The notes: generated by a model from the letters alone, not told the origin. Counted from the first letter of the stretch, positions 7,852-16,517 are shown. The stretch is DNA of 40,343 nucleotides from an uncultured Candidatus Thioglobus sp. (GCA_905614365.1 CAJQSO010000001.1:1-40343); one strand, 5' to 3'. Translations and numbers: made by a program.

Positions 7852-8664
7852 ATGCCTGAACTACCGGAGGTTGAAACTACTAAAAGGGGGCTAGAACCTC
7901 TAATAGTTAATAGAAAAATTACATCGGTTCATATCTATAAAAAAAAGCTTCGCTGGGAAATTCCTCAACATCTTATAGATACTTTAAAAAACCAAACTAT
8001 CCAAAAAATATCAAGACGTGCAAAGTATTTACTCGTTGACTTTGCTGACGGACAACTGGTTATGCATCTTGGAATGACTGGATCAATAAGTGTTGTCCCT
8101 ATTATTGAACCGCTAAAAAAACATCATCATTTTGAGCTCAAATTAGATAATAAAACGAGTATGCGTTTTCATGATCCACGTCGATTTGGCTCAATTCTTT
8201 GGCAAAAAAATGATGAGCAGCTTTCGCTCCTTGAAAAACTAGGTCCAGAGCCTTTGAGTTATGAGTTTGATGAAAACTCACTCTTCAATTCGTCCATTGG
8301 TAAGACAAAAAACATAAAAACATTTATTATGGATAGTCAGGTAGTTGTGGGAGTTGGAAATATTTATGCATCAGAAAGTTTATTTTTAGCAGGTATATCA
8401 CCCAAAAGAGAAGCAGGGAAAACATCAAAGAAGCGTTTCAAGATGCTTGTTAAGTGCATTAAAAAGGTACTGACAGAATCAATTAATAATGGTGGCACTA
8501 CTTTAAATGACTTTTCTAATGTGGATGGTGAGGCTGGTTATTTTTATCAAATCTTATCTGTCTATGATCGCAAAGACATGCCATGTAGGAGATGCAGTGG
8601 TAAAATTAAGAAGATTGTACAAAATCAACGAGCAACTTATTATTGTCCTAAATGTCAGCATTAG
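7852..8664 (+). CDS. mutM: Formamidopyrimidine-DNA glycosylase (Fpg/MutM)
   Basis: Base-excision repair glycosylase/AP lyase that removes 8-oxoguanine and formamidopyrimidines. At 270 residues it has the normal length. After Met removal the N-terminal PELPEVETT exposes the catalytic Pro and Glu; Lys58 in SRRAKYLLVDF is the conserved lysine; VGVGNIYASE is the helix-two-turn-helix region. A C-terminal zinc finger uses Cys245, Cys248, Cys265 and Cys268. The next gene starts inside its 3' end (13-base overlap), implying co-expression. Confidence 0.97.
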   Translation: MPELPEVETTKRGLEPLIVNRKITSVHIYKKKLRWEIPQHLIDTLKNQTIQKISRRAKYLLVDFADGQLVMHLGMTGSISVVPIIEPLKKHHHFELKLDNKTSMRFHDPRRFGSILWQKNDEQLSLLEKLGPEPLSYEFDENSLFNSSIGKTKNIKTFIMDSQVVVGVGNIYASESLFLAGISPKREAGKTSKKRFKMLVKCIKKVLTESINNGGTTLNDFSNVDGEAGYFYQILSVYDRKDMPCRRCSGKIKKIVQNQRATYYCPKCQH

Positions 8665-9059
8665 ATAACCCAAAGGCTTTATTTCAAAGCACATGCTCTA
8701 CTAATTCAGAGCCTTATGCACTTCAAAATATTGGTGACATGATGTCGCCTGAATTTAGCGAAAATTGCATTATTATTGTTGATCCTGGAATGCCAATTCA
8801 TAATGAAGCTTATGTCATTATTGATTTTAATGATGAACTTTATTTTCGTCAGTATGTTGTCGAAAATAATACACAGCTTTTGAGATGCCTTAACTCTTCA
8901 TATGATGATATACAGCTAAATAATGATTTTGAAGTTCGTGGCTGTATTACTCAACAAAAGCAGCGCAAACAGAAATCACTTCACTATTACTTACTTGAAA
9001 AAGAGAGTGGAGAAATGAAATTTAGCGAGAACGGTAAAGAAAAAGAAATAGCCAATTAG
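8652..9059 (+). CDS. S24/LexA-like domain protein lacking the catalytic Ser-Lys dyad
   Basis: A 135-residue protein resembling the C-terminal peptidase S24 domain of LexA/UmuD, without a DNA-binding domain. The line-up is EPYALQNIGDMMSPEF, where active family members have GD-S-M-x-P, so the nucleophile serine is Met30. The strand YVIIDFNDELYFRQYV has Arg66 where LexA has the general-base lysine. Self-cleavage therefore looks impossible. Standalone S24-like proteins with an FRQ in place of the lysine exist in other proteobacteria as far as I recall, but they usually keep the GDSM serine. It overlaps mutM by 13 bases and its stop overlaps that of pgeF on the other strand. A binding or scaffold role is possible; function unknown. 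Confidence 0.65.
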   Translation: MSALDNPKALFQSTCSTNSEPYALQNIGDMMSPEFSENCIIIVDPGMPIHNEAYVIIDFNDELYFRQYVVENNTQLLRCLNSSYDDIQLNNDFEVRGCITQQKQRKQKSLHYYLLEKESGEMKFSENGKEKEIAN

Positions 9060-9778
9060 GGCTTCTCCATCCATATTAGATGCGCCATCCTTCCTGAGCA
9101 TTTACCATCTCTTCGGTATGAAAAATATTGATCTGACTCTTGATAAGCGCACCTATCTCCACCGCTAATTGAACTAACTCTAAAGTTTTTAAGAACTACC
9201 CTTGCTGCATCATATAAATCAAGATAATATTTGTTATTTAGAGTAGTAAAACAGTTTTCAAAATTTTTATTTTTAGATAAATATTGAGATTTAACCTCAC
9301 CACCTACTTCAAAAGCTAATTGAGAAATTGCAGGCCCTAAGTGAACTACTAAGTCTTCTCCATCACAATTAAAAGACTCAACTAAAGATTCGATTATTCC
9401 GTCAACTAACCCCCTCCAGCCAGCATGAGCAATTCCAACAGCAGTTCCCTCTTTATTACAAATAAAAACTGGTAAGCAGTCAGCTGTTAGAACCCCACAA
9501 ACAGTTCCAATTTTTTTGCTATAGCTTGCATCAGCATCTACTATTGATGATATTGAATCGGCATTAACACTTATTTTGGAGTGCGTTTGATTTATCCATA
9601 CTGGAGAGGATGGTAAATTATAGTGTGTTAATAATAAGTCACGATTTGCCAATACCGCGCTCTGCGAATCATCGACATGTAGCGCCAAATTAAAGTTATC
9701 AAAGCTACCTTTGCTACTCCCACCCTCTAAAAATCTTGGTGTTGAAAGTAATTTAACATTATTTGGGAAAAAATTCAT
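9056..9778 (-). CDS. pgeF: Purine nucleoside phosphorylase/peptidoglycan-editing factor PgeF (YfiH)
   Basis: A 240-residue DUF152/YfiH (laccase-domain) protein. Metal ligands sit in the expected blocks: NQTHS (His66), TADCLPVF (Cys101) and AHAGWRGL (His118). Family members act as purine nucleoside phosphorylases/adenosine deaminases (FAMIN-like), and E. coli YfiH edits misincorporated Ser in peptidoglycan precursors. It follows rluD by 22 bases, the arrangement also found in E. coli. The 3' end overlaps the S24-like gene by 4 bases, tail to tail. Confidence 0.9.
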   Translation of the reverse strand: MNFFPNNVKLLSTPRFLEGGSSKGSFDNFNLALHVDDSQSAVLANRDLLLTHYNLPSSPVWINQTHSKISVNADSISSIVDADASYSKKIGTVCGVLTADCLPVFICNKEGTAVGIAHAGWRGLVDGIIESLVESFNCDGEDLVVHLGPAISQLAFEVGGEVKSQYLSKNKNFENCFTTLNNKYYLDLYDAARVVLKNFRVSSISGGDRCAYQESDQYFSYRRDGKCSGRMAHLIWMEKP

Positions 9779-9800
9779 TAATGTAAGTATATCAAAATTA

Positions 9801-10742
9801 TTAAGAATCGAATTTTTTTAAGACTTCCAATAACACTGTCATATCTTCTGGTAGCGGGGCTTTCCATGACATTGACTCTCCTGAAATAGGATGAGTAAGA
9901 GTTAACTTTTTTGAATGAAGCGCCTGCCTTTTAAAATTAAGTAGAGCATCCTTTAGCTCCTCACTTGCTTTTTTTGGAAAACGTACACGACCTCCATACA
10001 TTGGATCTCCTATCAAAGAATGTCCAACATGAGAGAGGTGGACTCGTATTTGATGAGTGCGGCCAGTTTCTAAAATGGCTTTCACATGGGTGTGACTTTT
10101 AAACCGGTCAATTGCTCTGTAGTGAGTTGTTGCATCTTTTCCACTCATTAAAACAGCCTGCTTAACCCTATCTCTAGGATCACGACCTATTGGTTCATCG
10201 ACAGTCCCTCCAGCAATCATATGTCCATAGACTATTGCAGAATATTCCCTATCAACAGAATGATTTTGGAGCTGTTCAACCAAATATTTTTGTGACTTTT
10301 CATTTCTAGCAATAACCATTAATCCTGAAGTATTTTTATCTAGCCTATGAACAATACCAGCCCTATCAAGAGTAGATAAAGCTGGATCATAATAAAGAAG
10401 AGCATTTGCTAGTGTCCCAGTCCAATTTCCCGCACCTGGATGAGTAACAAGACCGAATTGCTTGTTTATTACAATAATATCCTCGTCTTCATAAACAACA
10501 TTCAAGGAAATTTTTTCAGCAATCCAGTCATTACTTTGCTTCTGGTTTAAAGTTAAAAAGACAATTTCAGAGCCACTCACCTTATCCTTTGGTTTAAAAG
10601 TCTTTTGATTAATTAAGGCGTCTCCAGATTTAATCCATGTAGTTATTTTTGAGCGAGAATAATCAGGAAGCATTTCTGATAGTGAAGCATCTAGCCTATT
10701 TCCTATCATCCTCTCTGGAATAATGATATTTAGTGTTTTCAT
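9801..10742 (-). CDS. rluD: 23S rRNA pseudouridine(1911/1915/1917) synthase RluD
   Basis: A 313-residue RluA-family pseudouridine synthase: N-terminal S4 domain (about residues 15-70) and the catalytic signature HRLDKNTSG with nucleophile Asp135. ETGRTHQIRVHL is the second conserved block. It modifies helix 69 of 23S rRNA at the subunit interface. The S4 domain plus linkage to pgeF favour RluD over RluA/RluC. bamD, often divergent from rluD in gammaproteobacteria, is replaced here by the TPR-gene cluster at 10937. Confidence 0.92.
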   Translation of the reverse strand: MKTLNIIIPERMIGNRLDASLSEMLPDYSRSKITTWIKSGDALINQKTFKPKDKVSGSEIVFLTLNQKQSNDWIAEKISLNVVYEDEDIIVINKQFGLVTHPGAGNWTGTLANALLYYDPALSTLDRAGIVHRLDKNTSGLMVIARNEKSQKYLVEQLQNHSVDREYSAIVYGHMIAGGTVDEPIGRDPRDRVKQAVLMSGKDATTHYRAIDRFKSHTHVKAILETGRTHQIRVHLSHVGHSLIGDPMYGGRVRFPKKASEELKDALLNFKRQALHSKKLTLTHPISGESMSWKAPLPEDMTVLLEVLKKFDS

Positions 10743-10936
10743 ATTGTCATTTTAATTGATATCCATAATGAACTTAGCCTTGTTGATAATTTAAGAAGTT
10801 AAGGTTTAATATAGACAGAAGACACTTAAATCTAACCTCGCAAGATAATTAAATAGGCATCAAGAATTCAGATAATATGTAAAATAAAAAGAAAAAACAA
10901 AGCATAAATCTATTTTTAAGTTCAAAAACTCTTAAT

Positions 10937-11626
10937 ATGAAAAACGAAAACGAAAATACTCCACTTAGCCTTTCCAAAGAACAAGTTGATACTGTTTTAG
11001 GTCTTTATTCCAATGACAAAATAAGTGAGGCAATCAATATGATTAAAGCCTTAAATGATGATTATCCTAATGTGCCATTACTTTTCAACTTACTAGGCGC
11101 ATGCTATTTAAAATTAGGACAATTTGACCCTGCTGCACAGTTCTTTGAAACTGCAATTTCAATAAAGCCAGACTACGCTGAAGCATTTTTAAACCATGGT
11201 GTCGTTATGAGGGAGGTTGGTAAGCTTGATCACGCAGCCAAAAGCTTTAAAAGAGCAGTAGAAATTCTACCAAGTTACTTTGAAGCCCATAATAAACTTG
11301 GAGTTACGTTTATAGATTTAAACCAATATGAAGATGCGATTGAACATTTAGAATGGGCAATAGCTTACAAATATGATTTTGCTGAGGCTCATAATAATCT
11401 TGGAGTCGCTAATAGAAAACTTAGTCAAATTGATAATGCAGCTAAGAATTTTAAAAAAGCTATAGATATTAATCCGAGCTATACTCTGGCTCATTTAAAT
11501 CTCGGCATTACCCTTGCAGATCTTGGACAAAAAGATAGCGCTGTTAAGTGTTTTGAGCAGGTCTTATCTATGGAGCCTGATAACTCTCTTGCATATGAAA
11601 AATTAAAAGAACTCAGCTCTGATTAG
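10937..11626 (+). CDS. TPR-only protein heading the TPR-sulfotransferase cluster
   Basis: A 229-residue soluble protein made almost entirely of about six 34-residue tetratricopeptide repeats from residue 13 to 216 (consensus ...AEAHNNLG...AIKNFKKAIDINPSY...). No signal peptide or membrane segment. Its N-terminal layout (leader, degenerate TPR, then LFNLLGACYLKLGQ) closely parallels the N-termini of the next two genes, but the C-terminal sulfotransferase domain they carry is absent. It ends 9 bases before the second gene. It may be a truncated paralogue or a separate protein-binding partner of the sulfotransferases. No Shine-Dalgarno is evident. Confidence 0.8.
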   Translation: MKNENENTPLSLSKEQVDTVLGLYSNDKISEAINMIKALNDDYPNVPLLFNLLGACYLKLGQFDPAAQFFETAISIKPDYAEAFLNHGVVMREVGKLDHAAKSFKRAVEILPSYFEAHNKLGVTFIDLNQYEDAIEHLEWAIAYKYDFAEAHNNLGVANRKLSQIDNAAKNFKKAIDINPSYTLAHLNLGITLADLGQKDSAVKCFEQVLSMEPDNSLAYEKLKELSSD

Positions 11627-11635
11627 AGTTTTAAT

Positions 11636-13699
11636 ATGAACACTCCTAATGATCTAAATATTAAAATTAATTCTATTATTGAGCTTCACTCTTCTGGACA
11701 TATAAGTGAAGCACTGGATGCCGTTCAAACTTTAATAAGTCAGCATCCTAACGAATCATTACTTTACAATATTAGTGGTGTTTGTTTTAAAGCAACTGGC
11801 CAGCTAGAGATGGCACTCAAATGTTTTGAGGAGGCTGTAAAACTTAAGCCTAACTTCGCTGATGCTAATTATAATCTTGGTCTAACGCTTCAAGATCTCA
11901 ATCAGCTGGATGCTGCAATTGAGAGCTATCAAGCTACGTTAGGCCTTCAAAAAAGCTATTTTAAGGCACATAATAACCTTGGTATTATTTATAAAGAGCT
12001 TGGACAAATGGGAGATGCAGTTAAGTCATATAAAAAAGCAATAGATCTTCATCCAAACTTTGCAGAGGCGCATAACAATTTGGGCACAACACTTCAAGAA
12101 ATGGGGCAATTAGATGAAGCAGCTAATTGCTATGAAAGAGCATTAGCCATTCAGCCAGATTATATTGAGGTCCATAATAACCTTGGCAATACCCTCAATT
12201 TACTCGGTCAGACTGATGAGGCACTTAATTCTTATAAACAGGCGCTATCCATTAATCCGGACTATGCTGATGCACGTAATAATTTAGGAATTATTCACCA
12301 CGAAATGGGTCAATTGGATGAAGCGATTAAATGTTATGAAAAAGTAATAGCTATTAATCCTGAGAATGCTGAGGCGCATAACAACCTTGGTGTTACTCTG
12401 AATAAACTTACTCAATTTCATGAGGCAATTAATTGTTATGAGCAGGCGCTCGCTATTAATCCAAACTATGATGAGTCATACTTCAATCTTGGCACTACTC
12501 TTTATGAGCTTGGCCGAAACGATGAAGCACTAAATTCTTATAAACAGACACTAATAATTAATCCAGACTATGCTGATGCATATAATAATATAGGTAATAT
12601 TCTTCAAGAATTAGGTCAATTTGATGAGGCGTTTAGTAACTATGTTTACGCACTAGCGATTGATCCTGATAATGCTGAATTTCACCGAAATCTAGCCCTA
12701 ATGAAGAATTATAAAAAAGGTGATACACAGGTTATTAAAATGCAATCTCTCCTTTCTGATGATAACCTTAGCAAATCAGAGCGTATACAATTGTGCTTTG
12801 CTTTAGCGAAAGCATACGATGATTTGGGTGAGAAAGATGAATTATTTAAAATCTTAAATCAAGGAAACTATCTTCGTAAAGATGAGTTAAATTATTCCAT
12901 TGAAAAAGATCTAAATAACCATTCACTATTTAAAAAAATGTTTGTTTCAAACATAGAAAATTTATCGTCATATGATTCACTATCAATTAGGCCAATTTTT
13001 ATTGTTGGAATGCCTCGCTCTGGTACCACTCTGGTAGAACAAATTATCTCCAGTCATCATAAAGTGCATGGAGCTGGAGAATTAAATGCATTAGATAATC
13101 TTATTGCCCCAATAATGAATAATTATTCGCCTCATAATAACTCTCTTTCTGAAAAAAACTTTTTGTTAATTCGTCAAGGATACTCAAAAAAATTATCAAA
13201 TCTTGATGTTATTGAAAGCGTTATTACTGACAAAATGCCCACAAATTTTAAAAATATAGGGTTTATTCTAAAAGCTTTTCCAGAAGCAAAGATTATTCAT
13301 CTAAAAAGAGACGCTATGGCTATTTGTTGGTCAATTTATCAGCGATATTTTCCTGCTGAAGGTATTGGCTTTGCATATGATATGGAAGATTTAGGGGAAT
13401 TCTATAATTCTTATACTGAAATGATGACTTTTTGGCATGAATTATTTCCTAATCAGATATATGATATTAGTTATGAGGACTTAACTACCAATCAAGAACA
13501 AGAGACTAAAAAATTATTAGAGTACTGTGAATTAGATTGGGATAAAAATTGCCTAAATTTTCATAAAAACAAACGTGCTGTCAAAACATCTAGCTCTTTT
13601 CAAGTCAAAGAAAAAATGTATCAAGGAAGTTCTGATGTATGGACCAAATATAAGACTCAATTAAAGCCACTTATTGATTCTCTTGGTTATTTGTCATAA
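11636..13699 (+). CDS. TPR-sulfotransferase fusion protein 1
   Basis: A 687-residue cytoplasmic protein. About ten TPRs fill residues 8-350, followed by a helical linker and a C-terminal PAPS-dependent sulfotransferase domain (residues about 452-687). The 5'-phosphosulfate loop is GMPRSGTTLVEQI (from Gly458); AKIIHLKRDAMAICWS is the 3'-phosphate-binding block; the late motif MYQGSSDVWTKY is typical of TPR-linked sulfotransferases (Sulfotransfer_3-like). It would transfer sulfate from PAPS to an unknown hydroxyl or amine acceptor, the TPRs probably selecting a protein substrate. The stop codon overlaps the next start (TAATG), so the two are translationally coupled. cysC nearby would supply the donor. 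Acceptor unknown. Confidence 0.88.
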   Translation: MNTPNDLNIKINSIIELHSSGHISEALDAVQTLISQHPNESLLYNISGVCFKATGQLEMALKCFEEAVKLKPNFADANYNLGLTLQDLNQLDAAIESYQATLGLQKSYFKAHNNLGIIYKELGQMGDAVKSYKKAIDLHPNFAEAHNNLGTTLQEMGQLDEAANCYERALAIQPDYIEVHNNLGNTLNLLGQTDEALNSYKQALSINPDYADARNNLGIIHHEMGQLDEAIKCYEKVIAINPENAEAHNNLGVTLNKLTQFHEAINCYEQALAINPNYDESYFNLGTTLYELGRNDEALNSYKQTLIINPDYADAYNNIGNILQELGQFDEAFSNYVYALAIDPDNAEFHRNLALMKNYKKGDTQVIKMQSLLSDDNLSKSERIQLCFALAKAYDDLGEKDELFKILNQGNYLRKDELNYSIEKDLNNHSLFKKMFVSNIENLSSYDSLSIRPIFIVGMPRSGTTLVEQIISSHHKVHGAGELNALDNLIAPIMNNYSPHNNSLSEKNFLLIRQGYSKKLSNLDVIESVITDKMPTNFKNIGFILKAFPEAKIIHLKRDAMAICWSIYQRYFPAEGIGFAYDMEDLGEFYNSYTEMMTFWHELFPNQIYDISYEDLTTNQEQETKKLLEYCELDWDKNCLNFHKNKRAVKTSSSFQVKEKMYQGSSDVWTKYKTQLKPLIDSLGYLS
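13471..13588 (+). repeat. Near-identical segment shared by the two sulfotransferase genes, copy A
   Basis: Matches 15258-15375 in the same orientation at 110 of 118 positions, including a 39-base identical run (13514-13552 with 15301-15339). Surrounding sequence of the two genes is much more diverged. Most differences are synonymous. Confidence 0.9.
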
Positions 13700-15492
13700 T
13701 GGGAAAATTAAGTCTATCAATAGACCCGCCTAGAGAGCTTATTCAACTAATTATTAATAACTTCTCCAAGGGAAAAAAGAAAGAGGCTATTATTGAAATA
13801 GAGGCATTAATCAAGGATTACCCTTTCGCGCCAATACTATTTAACGTTAGTGGTACTTTTTACAAGTCAAATGGCCAGCTAGATATAGCCGTAAAAAAAT
13901 TTGAGCAAGCATTAGCCCTAAAACCAGATTATGCTGAAGTTCATTATAATCTTGGAGTCACGCTTCGGGAGCTTGATAAAATTGAAGAAGCTATTAAAAG
14001 CTACAAGAAAGCCATCAGTATTAAAAATGCATATCCAAATGCGCATTATAATCTCGGTAATGCACTTTCAAGCCTTAAGCAATATGATGGCGCCATTAAA
14101 CATCTTGAATTGGCATTAATTTTTAATCCTAGGTTTGCTCAAGCATATAATAATTTAGGTCTTTTGTATAAGAACCTTGGAAAAGATCAGGAAGCGGGCA
14201 AAAAATTTGATGAAGCATTAATTATTAAGCCTGATTATGCGGAGGCAGCTAACTTTCGTGGTGTTATTTTTCAGAATAGTGGAGATCTTGAAAATGCAAT
14301 GAAGTATTATCAAAAATCTCTAGAAATCAACCCAAATCTAGTGGATGCTTATAATAATATTGGCCTTGCTGAAAAAGAACTAAATAAAACTGATAATGCT
14401 ATAAAAGCTTTTGAAAATGCTCTATCAATTAATCCTAATTTTGCAAGTGCCTACTATAACCTAAGTCGATTTAAGCATTACACTCTAAGTAACGAACAAA
14501 TTGCAAAAATGCAATTACTTCTCAGTACAGATGGTATCAGTCAATCTGATCTAATCTATATAAATTTTGCATTAGCAAACGCTAATGAAAACTTTGAAAA
14601 CCAAGATGATTTTTTTAAATATCTTCATGAAGCTAATCGTTTACGTAAAAAAGAACTTAAATATTCTTTTGATACTTCTCAAAAGTTATTTTCAATTATT
14701 TATGAAATCTTTACTGAAGTGCCTAACTCAACTAAAAAACCTCTAAAAACTATAAAATCTGATAAACGCCCGATATTTATTCTTGGTATGCCCAGATCTG
14801 GCACAAGTCTAGTTGAACAAATTATTTCTAGTCATGCATCAGTTTATGGCGCAGGAGAACTAAGCACTTTAACAGAACTTCTACACCCAATGCTTAAGAA
14901 TAAGCTCTCTAACGGAAGTGATAAAAATATATCTTCTAAAAAAAATCTAACATTAATTCGTGAAAAATATCTAGACTCTCTTGCTCACTTAGACACTTCT
15001 GCTAATTTTATTACAGATAAGACGCCAGCAAACTTCCAAAATATAGGTTTTATTTTTTCAATATTTCCTGATGCAAAAATTATTCATCTAAAAAGAGATC
15101 CTAGGGCAATCTGCTGGTCGATTTATAAGTCAAATTGGAGCGGAACAGGCTATGGATTTTCTTACAATATTAGCGATTTAGTTAAATTTTATAGCCTATA
15201 CTCAAATTTAATGGATTTTTGGCACAAGAAGTTTCCAGGACAAATTTATGACATTTGTTATGAGGACTTAACTTCTAATCAAGAGCAAGAGACTAAAAAG
15301 TTATTAGAGTACTGTGAATTAGATTGGGATAAAAATTGCTTAAGCTTTCATAAAAACAAACGTGCTGTTAAAACAGCCAGTTCATTACAAGTAAGAGATA
15401 AGATGTACCAAGGAAGCTCTGAGGCTTGGAAAAAATATGAAACACATATTCGACCACTTATTGATGGCCTTAAGCCCTATTTGGACCAATAA
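13699..15492 (+). CDS. TPR-sulfotransferase fusion protein 2
   Basis: A 597-residue paralogue of the preceding protein with fewer repeats (about seven or eight TPRs, residues 6-275) and the same C-terminal sulfotransferase domain from about residue 357. The PAPS loop is GMPRSGTSLVEQI (Gly363 onward) and the 3'-phosphate block AKIIHLKRDPRAICWS. A 118-base stretch near its 3' end (15258-15375) matches gene 1 at 110 positions, far more than the rest of the pair. The ATG overlaps the stop of gene 1 by one base; its stop lies 5 bases from the stop of convergent cysC. Likely the same transcript and PAPS supply as gene 1, with a different acceptor or partner because the TPR part differs. Confidence 0.88.
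   Translation: MGKLSLSIDPPRELIQLIINNFSKGKKKEAIIEIEALIKDYPFAPILFNVSGTFYKSNGQLDIAVKKFEQALALKPDYAEVHYNLGVTLRELDKIEEAIKSYKKAISIKNAYPNAHYNLGNALSSLKQYDGAIKHLELALIFNPRFAQAYNNLGLLYKNLGKDQEAGKKFDEALIIKPDYAEAANFRGVIFQNSGDLENAMKYYQKSLEINPNLVDAYNNIGLAEKELNKTDNAIKAFENALSINPNFASAYYNLSRFKHYTLSNEQIAKMQLLLSTDGISQSDLIYINFALANANENFENQDDFFKYLHEANRLRKKELKYSFDTSQKLFSIIYEIFTEVPNSTKKPLKTIKSDKRPIFILGMPRSGTSLVEQIISSHASVYGAGELSTLTELLHPMLKNKLSNGSDKNISSKKNLTLIREKYLDSLAHLDTSANFITDKTPANFQNIGFIFSIFPDAKIIHLKRDPRAICWSIYKSNWSGTGYGFSYNISDLVKFYSLYSNLMDFWHKKFPGQIYDICYEDLTSNQEQETKKLLEYCELDWDKNCLSFHKNKRAVKTASSLQVRDKMYQGSSEAWKKYETHIRPLIDGLKPYLDQ
15258..15375 (+). repeat. Near-identical segment shared by the two sulfotransferase genes, copy B
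   Basis: Partner of 13471-13588. Encodes the region after the acceptor-domain strand (CYEDLTSNQEQETKKL onward to HKNKRAVKTA). Suggests gene conversion or a constrained, recently homogenised block between tandem paralogues. Confidence 0.9.
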
Positions 15493-15497
15493 TTAAG

Positions 15498-16097
15498 CTA
15501 TTTAATTATTTCATTTAATTCTAAGAAGTTAAGAATAGCAGAAACTGAATCTTCTAGACTTTGATTATCCGTATCTATTATTAACCCTGGATTTTCCGGT
15601 ACCTCATAAGGGGAGTCAATGCCTGTATAGTTTTTGATTTCTCCTGCTCTTGCTCTCTTATAAAGCCCTTTGACATCTCTACTCTCACAAGCTTCTAAAC
15701 TAGCTTTACAGTAAATTTCGATAAAATCATCACTAGAAATTAATTTTTTTGCTTCATTGCGGTCTTTTTTGATTGGACTAATAAAAGCTGTCATTACAAT
15801 TAAGCCAGATTCAAGCATTAACTTACTAACTTCACTAATTCGACGAATATTTTCAGTTCTACTAGCCTCACTAAAGTCAAGATTAGAATTCAAACCATGA
15901 CGAACATTATCACCATCTAATACAAAAGTTCTGCATCCTTTTTGAAATAATTTTTCTTCTAAAGCATGAGCTAACGTAGACTTTCCAGAACCAGATAGAC
16001 CTGTAAACCAAAGAACAATTGAGCGATGATTATTTAATTTATTTCGCCTTTTTCGAGTTACAGATGCTTGATGATAAATAACGTTTGAGCTTTTCAT
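15498..16097 (-). CDS. cysC: Adenylylsulfate (APS) kinase
   Basis: A 199-residue kinase phosphorylating APS to PAPS, the sulfate donor for sulfotransferases. All family blocks are present: P-loop GLSGSGKST (about residues 33-41), [11 protein letters not shown], the FISP block with the usual serine, and the [18 protein letters not shown] lid ending SPYE-P. Length equals the E. coli enzyme. It is convergent with the TPR-sulfotransferase genes (stops 5 bases apart), with no cysDN or cysH in sight, which points to a role in sulfation rather than assimilatory reduction. In a sulfur oxidiser APS could be drawn from the reverse Apr/Sat pathway (inference). Confidence 0.95.
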   Translation of the reverse strand: MKSSNVIYHQASVTRKRRNKLNNHRSIVLWFTGLSGSGKSTLAHALEEKLFQKGCRTFVLDGDNVRHGLNSNLDFSEASRTENIRRISEVSKLMLESGLIVMTAFISPIKKDRNEAKKLISSDDFIEIYCKASLEACESRDVKGLYKRARAGEIKNYTGIDSPYEVPENPGLIIDTDNQSLEDSVSAILNFLELNEIIK

Positions 16098-16190
16098 TTT
16101 AGCTATTAGATAAATGTACTAATTTAAATAAAGTAATTATATAGACGAATCAGACAAATATATTTCGATATCTAACGACTTTTTAAGAAG

Positions 16191-16267
16191 TGGCGTCCCG
16201 TAGGAGATTTGAACTACCTGTTTCCAAGATGAAATCCTGGCGTCCTAGGCCACTAGACGAACGGGAC
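16191..16267 (-). tRNA. tRNA-Glu (UUC), degenerate copy
   Basis: Cloverleaf on the minus strand: perfect 7-bp acceptor stem (GTCCCGT/ACGGGAC), normal D arm, anticodon stem CCAGG/CTTGG with anticodon TTC, T loop TTCAAAT, and CCA encoded at the 3' end. It is 77 bases, one more than E. coli tRNA-Glu. The T stem is faulty: AGGTAG faces CTCCT, either a one-base bulge or a T/C mismatch plus a wobble pair. Loop positions 32 and 38 are A and T, unusual for tRNA-Glu. It differs at many positions from the two identical intact copies nearby. It may be a decaying or weakly functional gene. Confidence 0.7.
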
Positions 16268-16330
16268 AAAGAGTTTTAGTTAATATTTAATTAGGATATT
16301 AGATTAAAATTTATTTTATATAATTAAAAA

Positions 16331-16420
16331 ATGGCATCGCGTAGGGGAATCGAACCCCTCTTGCCAGGATGAAAACCTGGAGTCCTAACCGATAGACGAA
16401 CGCGACATTAAAACTATTTT
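16331..16420. repeat. 90-bp perfect direct repeat containing tRNA-Glu, left copy
   Basis: Identical to 18549-18638, covering the whole tRNA-Glu and 14 bases of its 5' flank. In the right copy this flank is the spacer between tRNA-Ala and tRNA-Glu, so the left copy looks derived from that operon. Confidence 0.92.
16332..16406 (-). tRNA. tRNA-Glu (UUC), copy 2
   Basis: A 75-base cloverleaf with encoded CCA: anticodon stem CCAGG/CCTGG, loop TTTTCAT giving anticodon TTC, perfect T stem AGGGG/CCCCT. The first acceptor pair is a G-T wobble. It is identical to the copy at 18550-18624, including 14 bases of leader. It lies 64 bases upstream of the degenerate copy, with which it may be co-transcribed. 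No convincing promoter of its own is seen in 16407-16684. Confidence 0.93.
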
Positions 16421-16517
16421 TTTGCAAAAGCTAGGAATAAGTCAGATAATACTTGTCGCAATTAATCCTTGTTCAAACATACTCAAAAACACAAATAAAG
16501 GACTTAGTTAAAAGATT

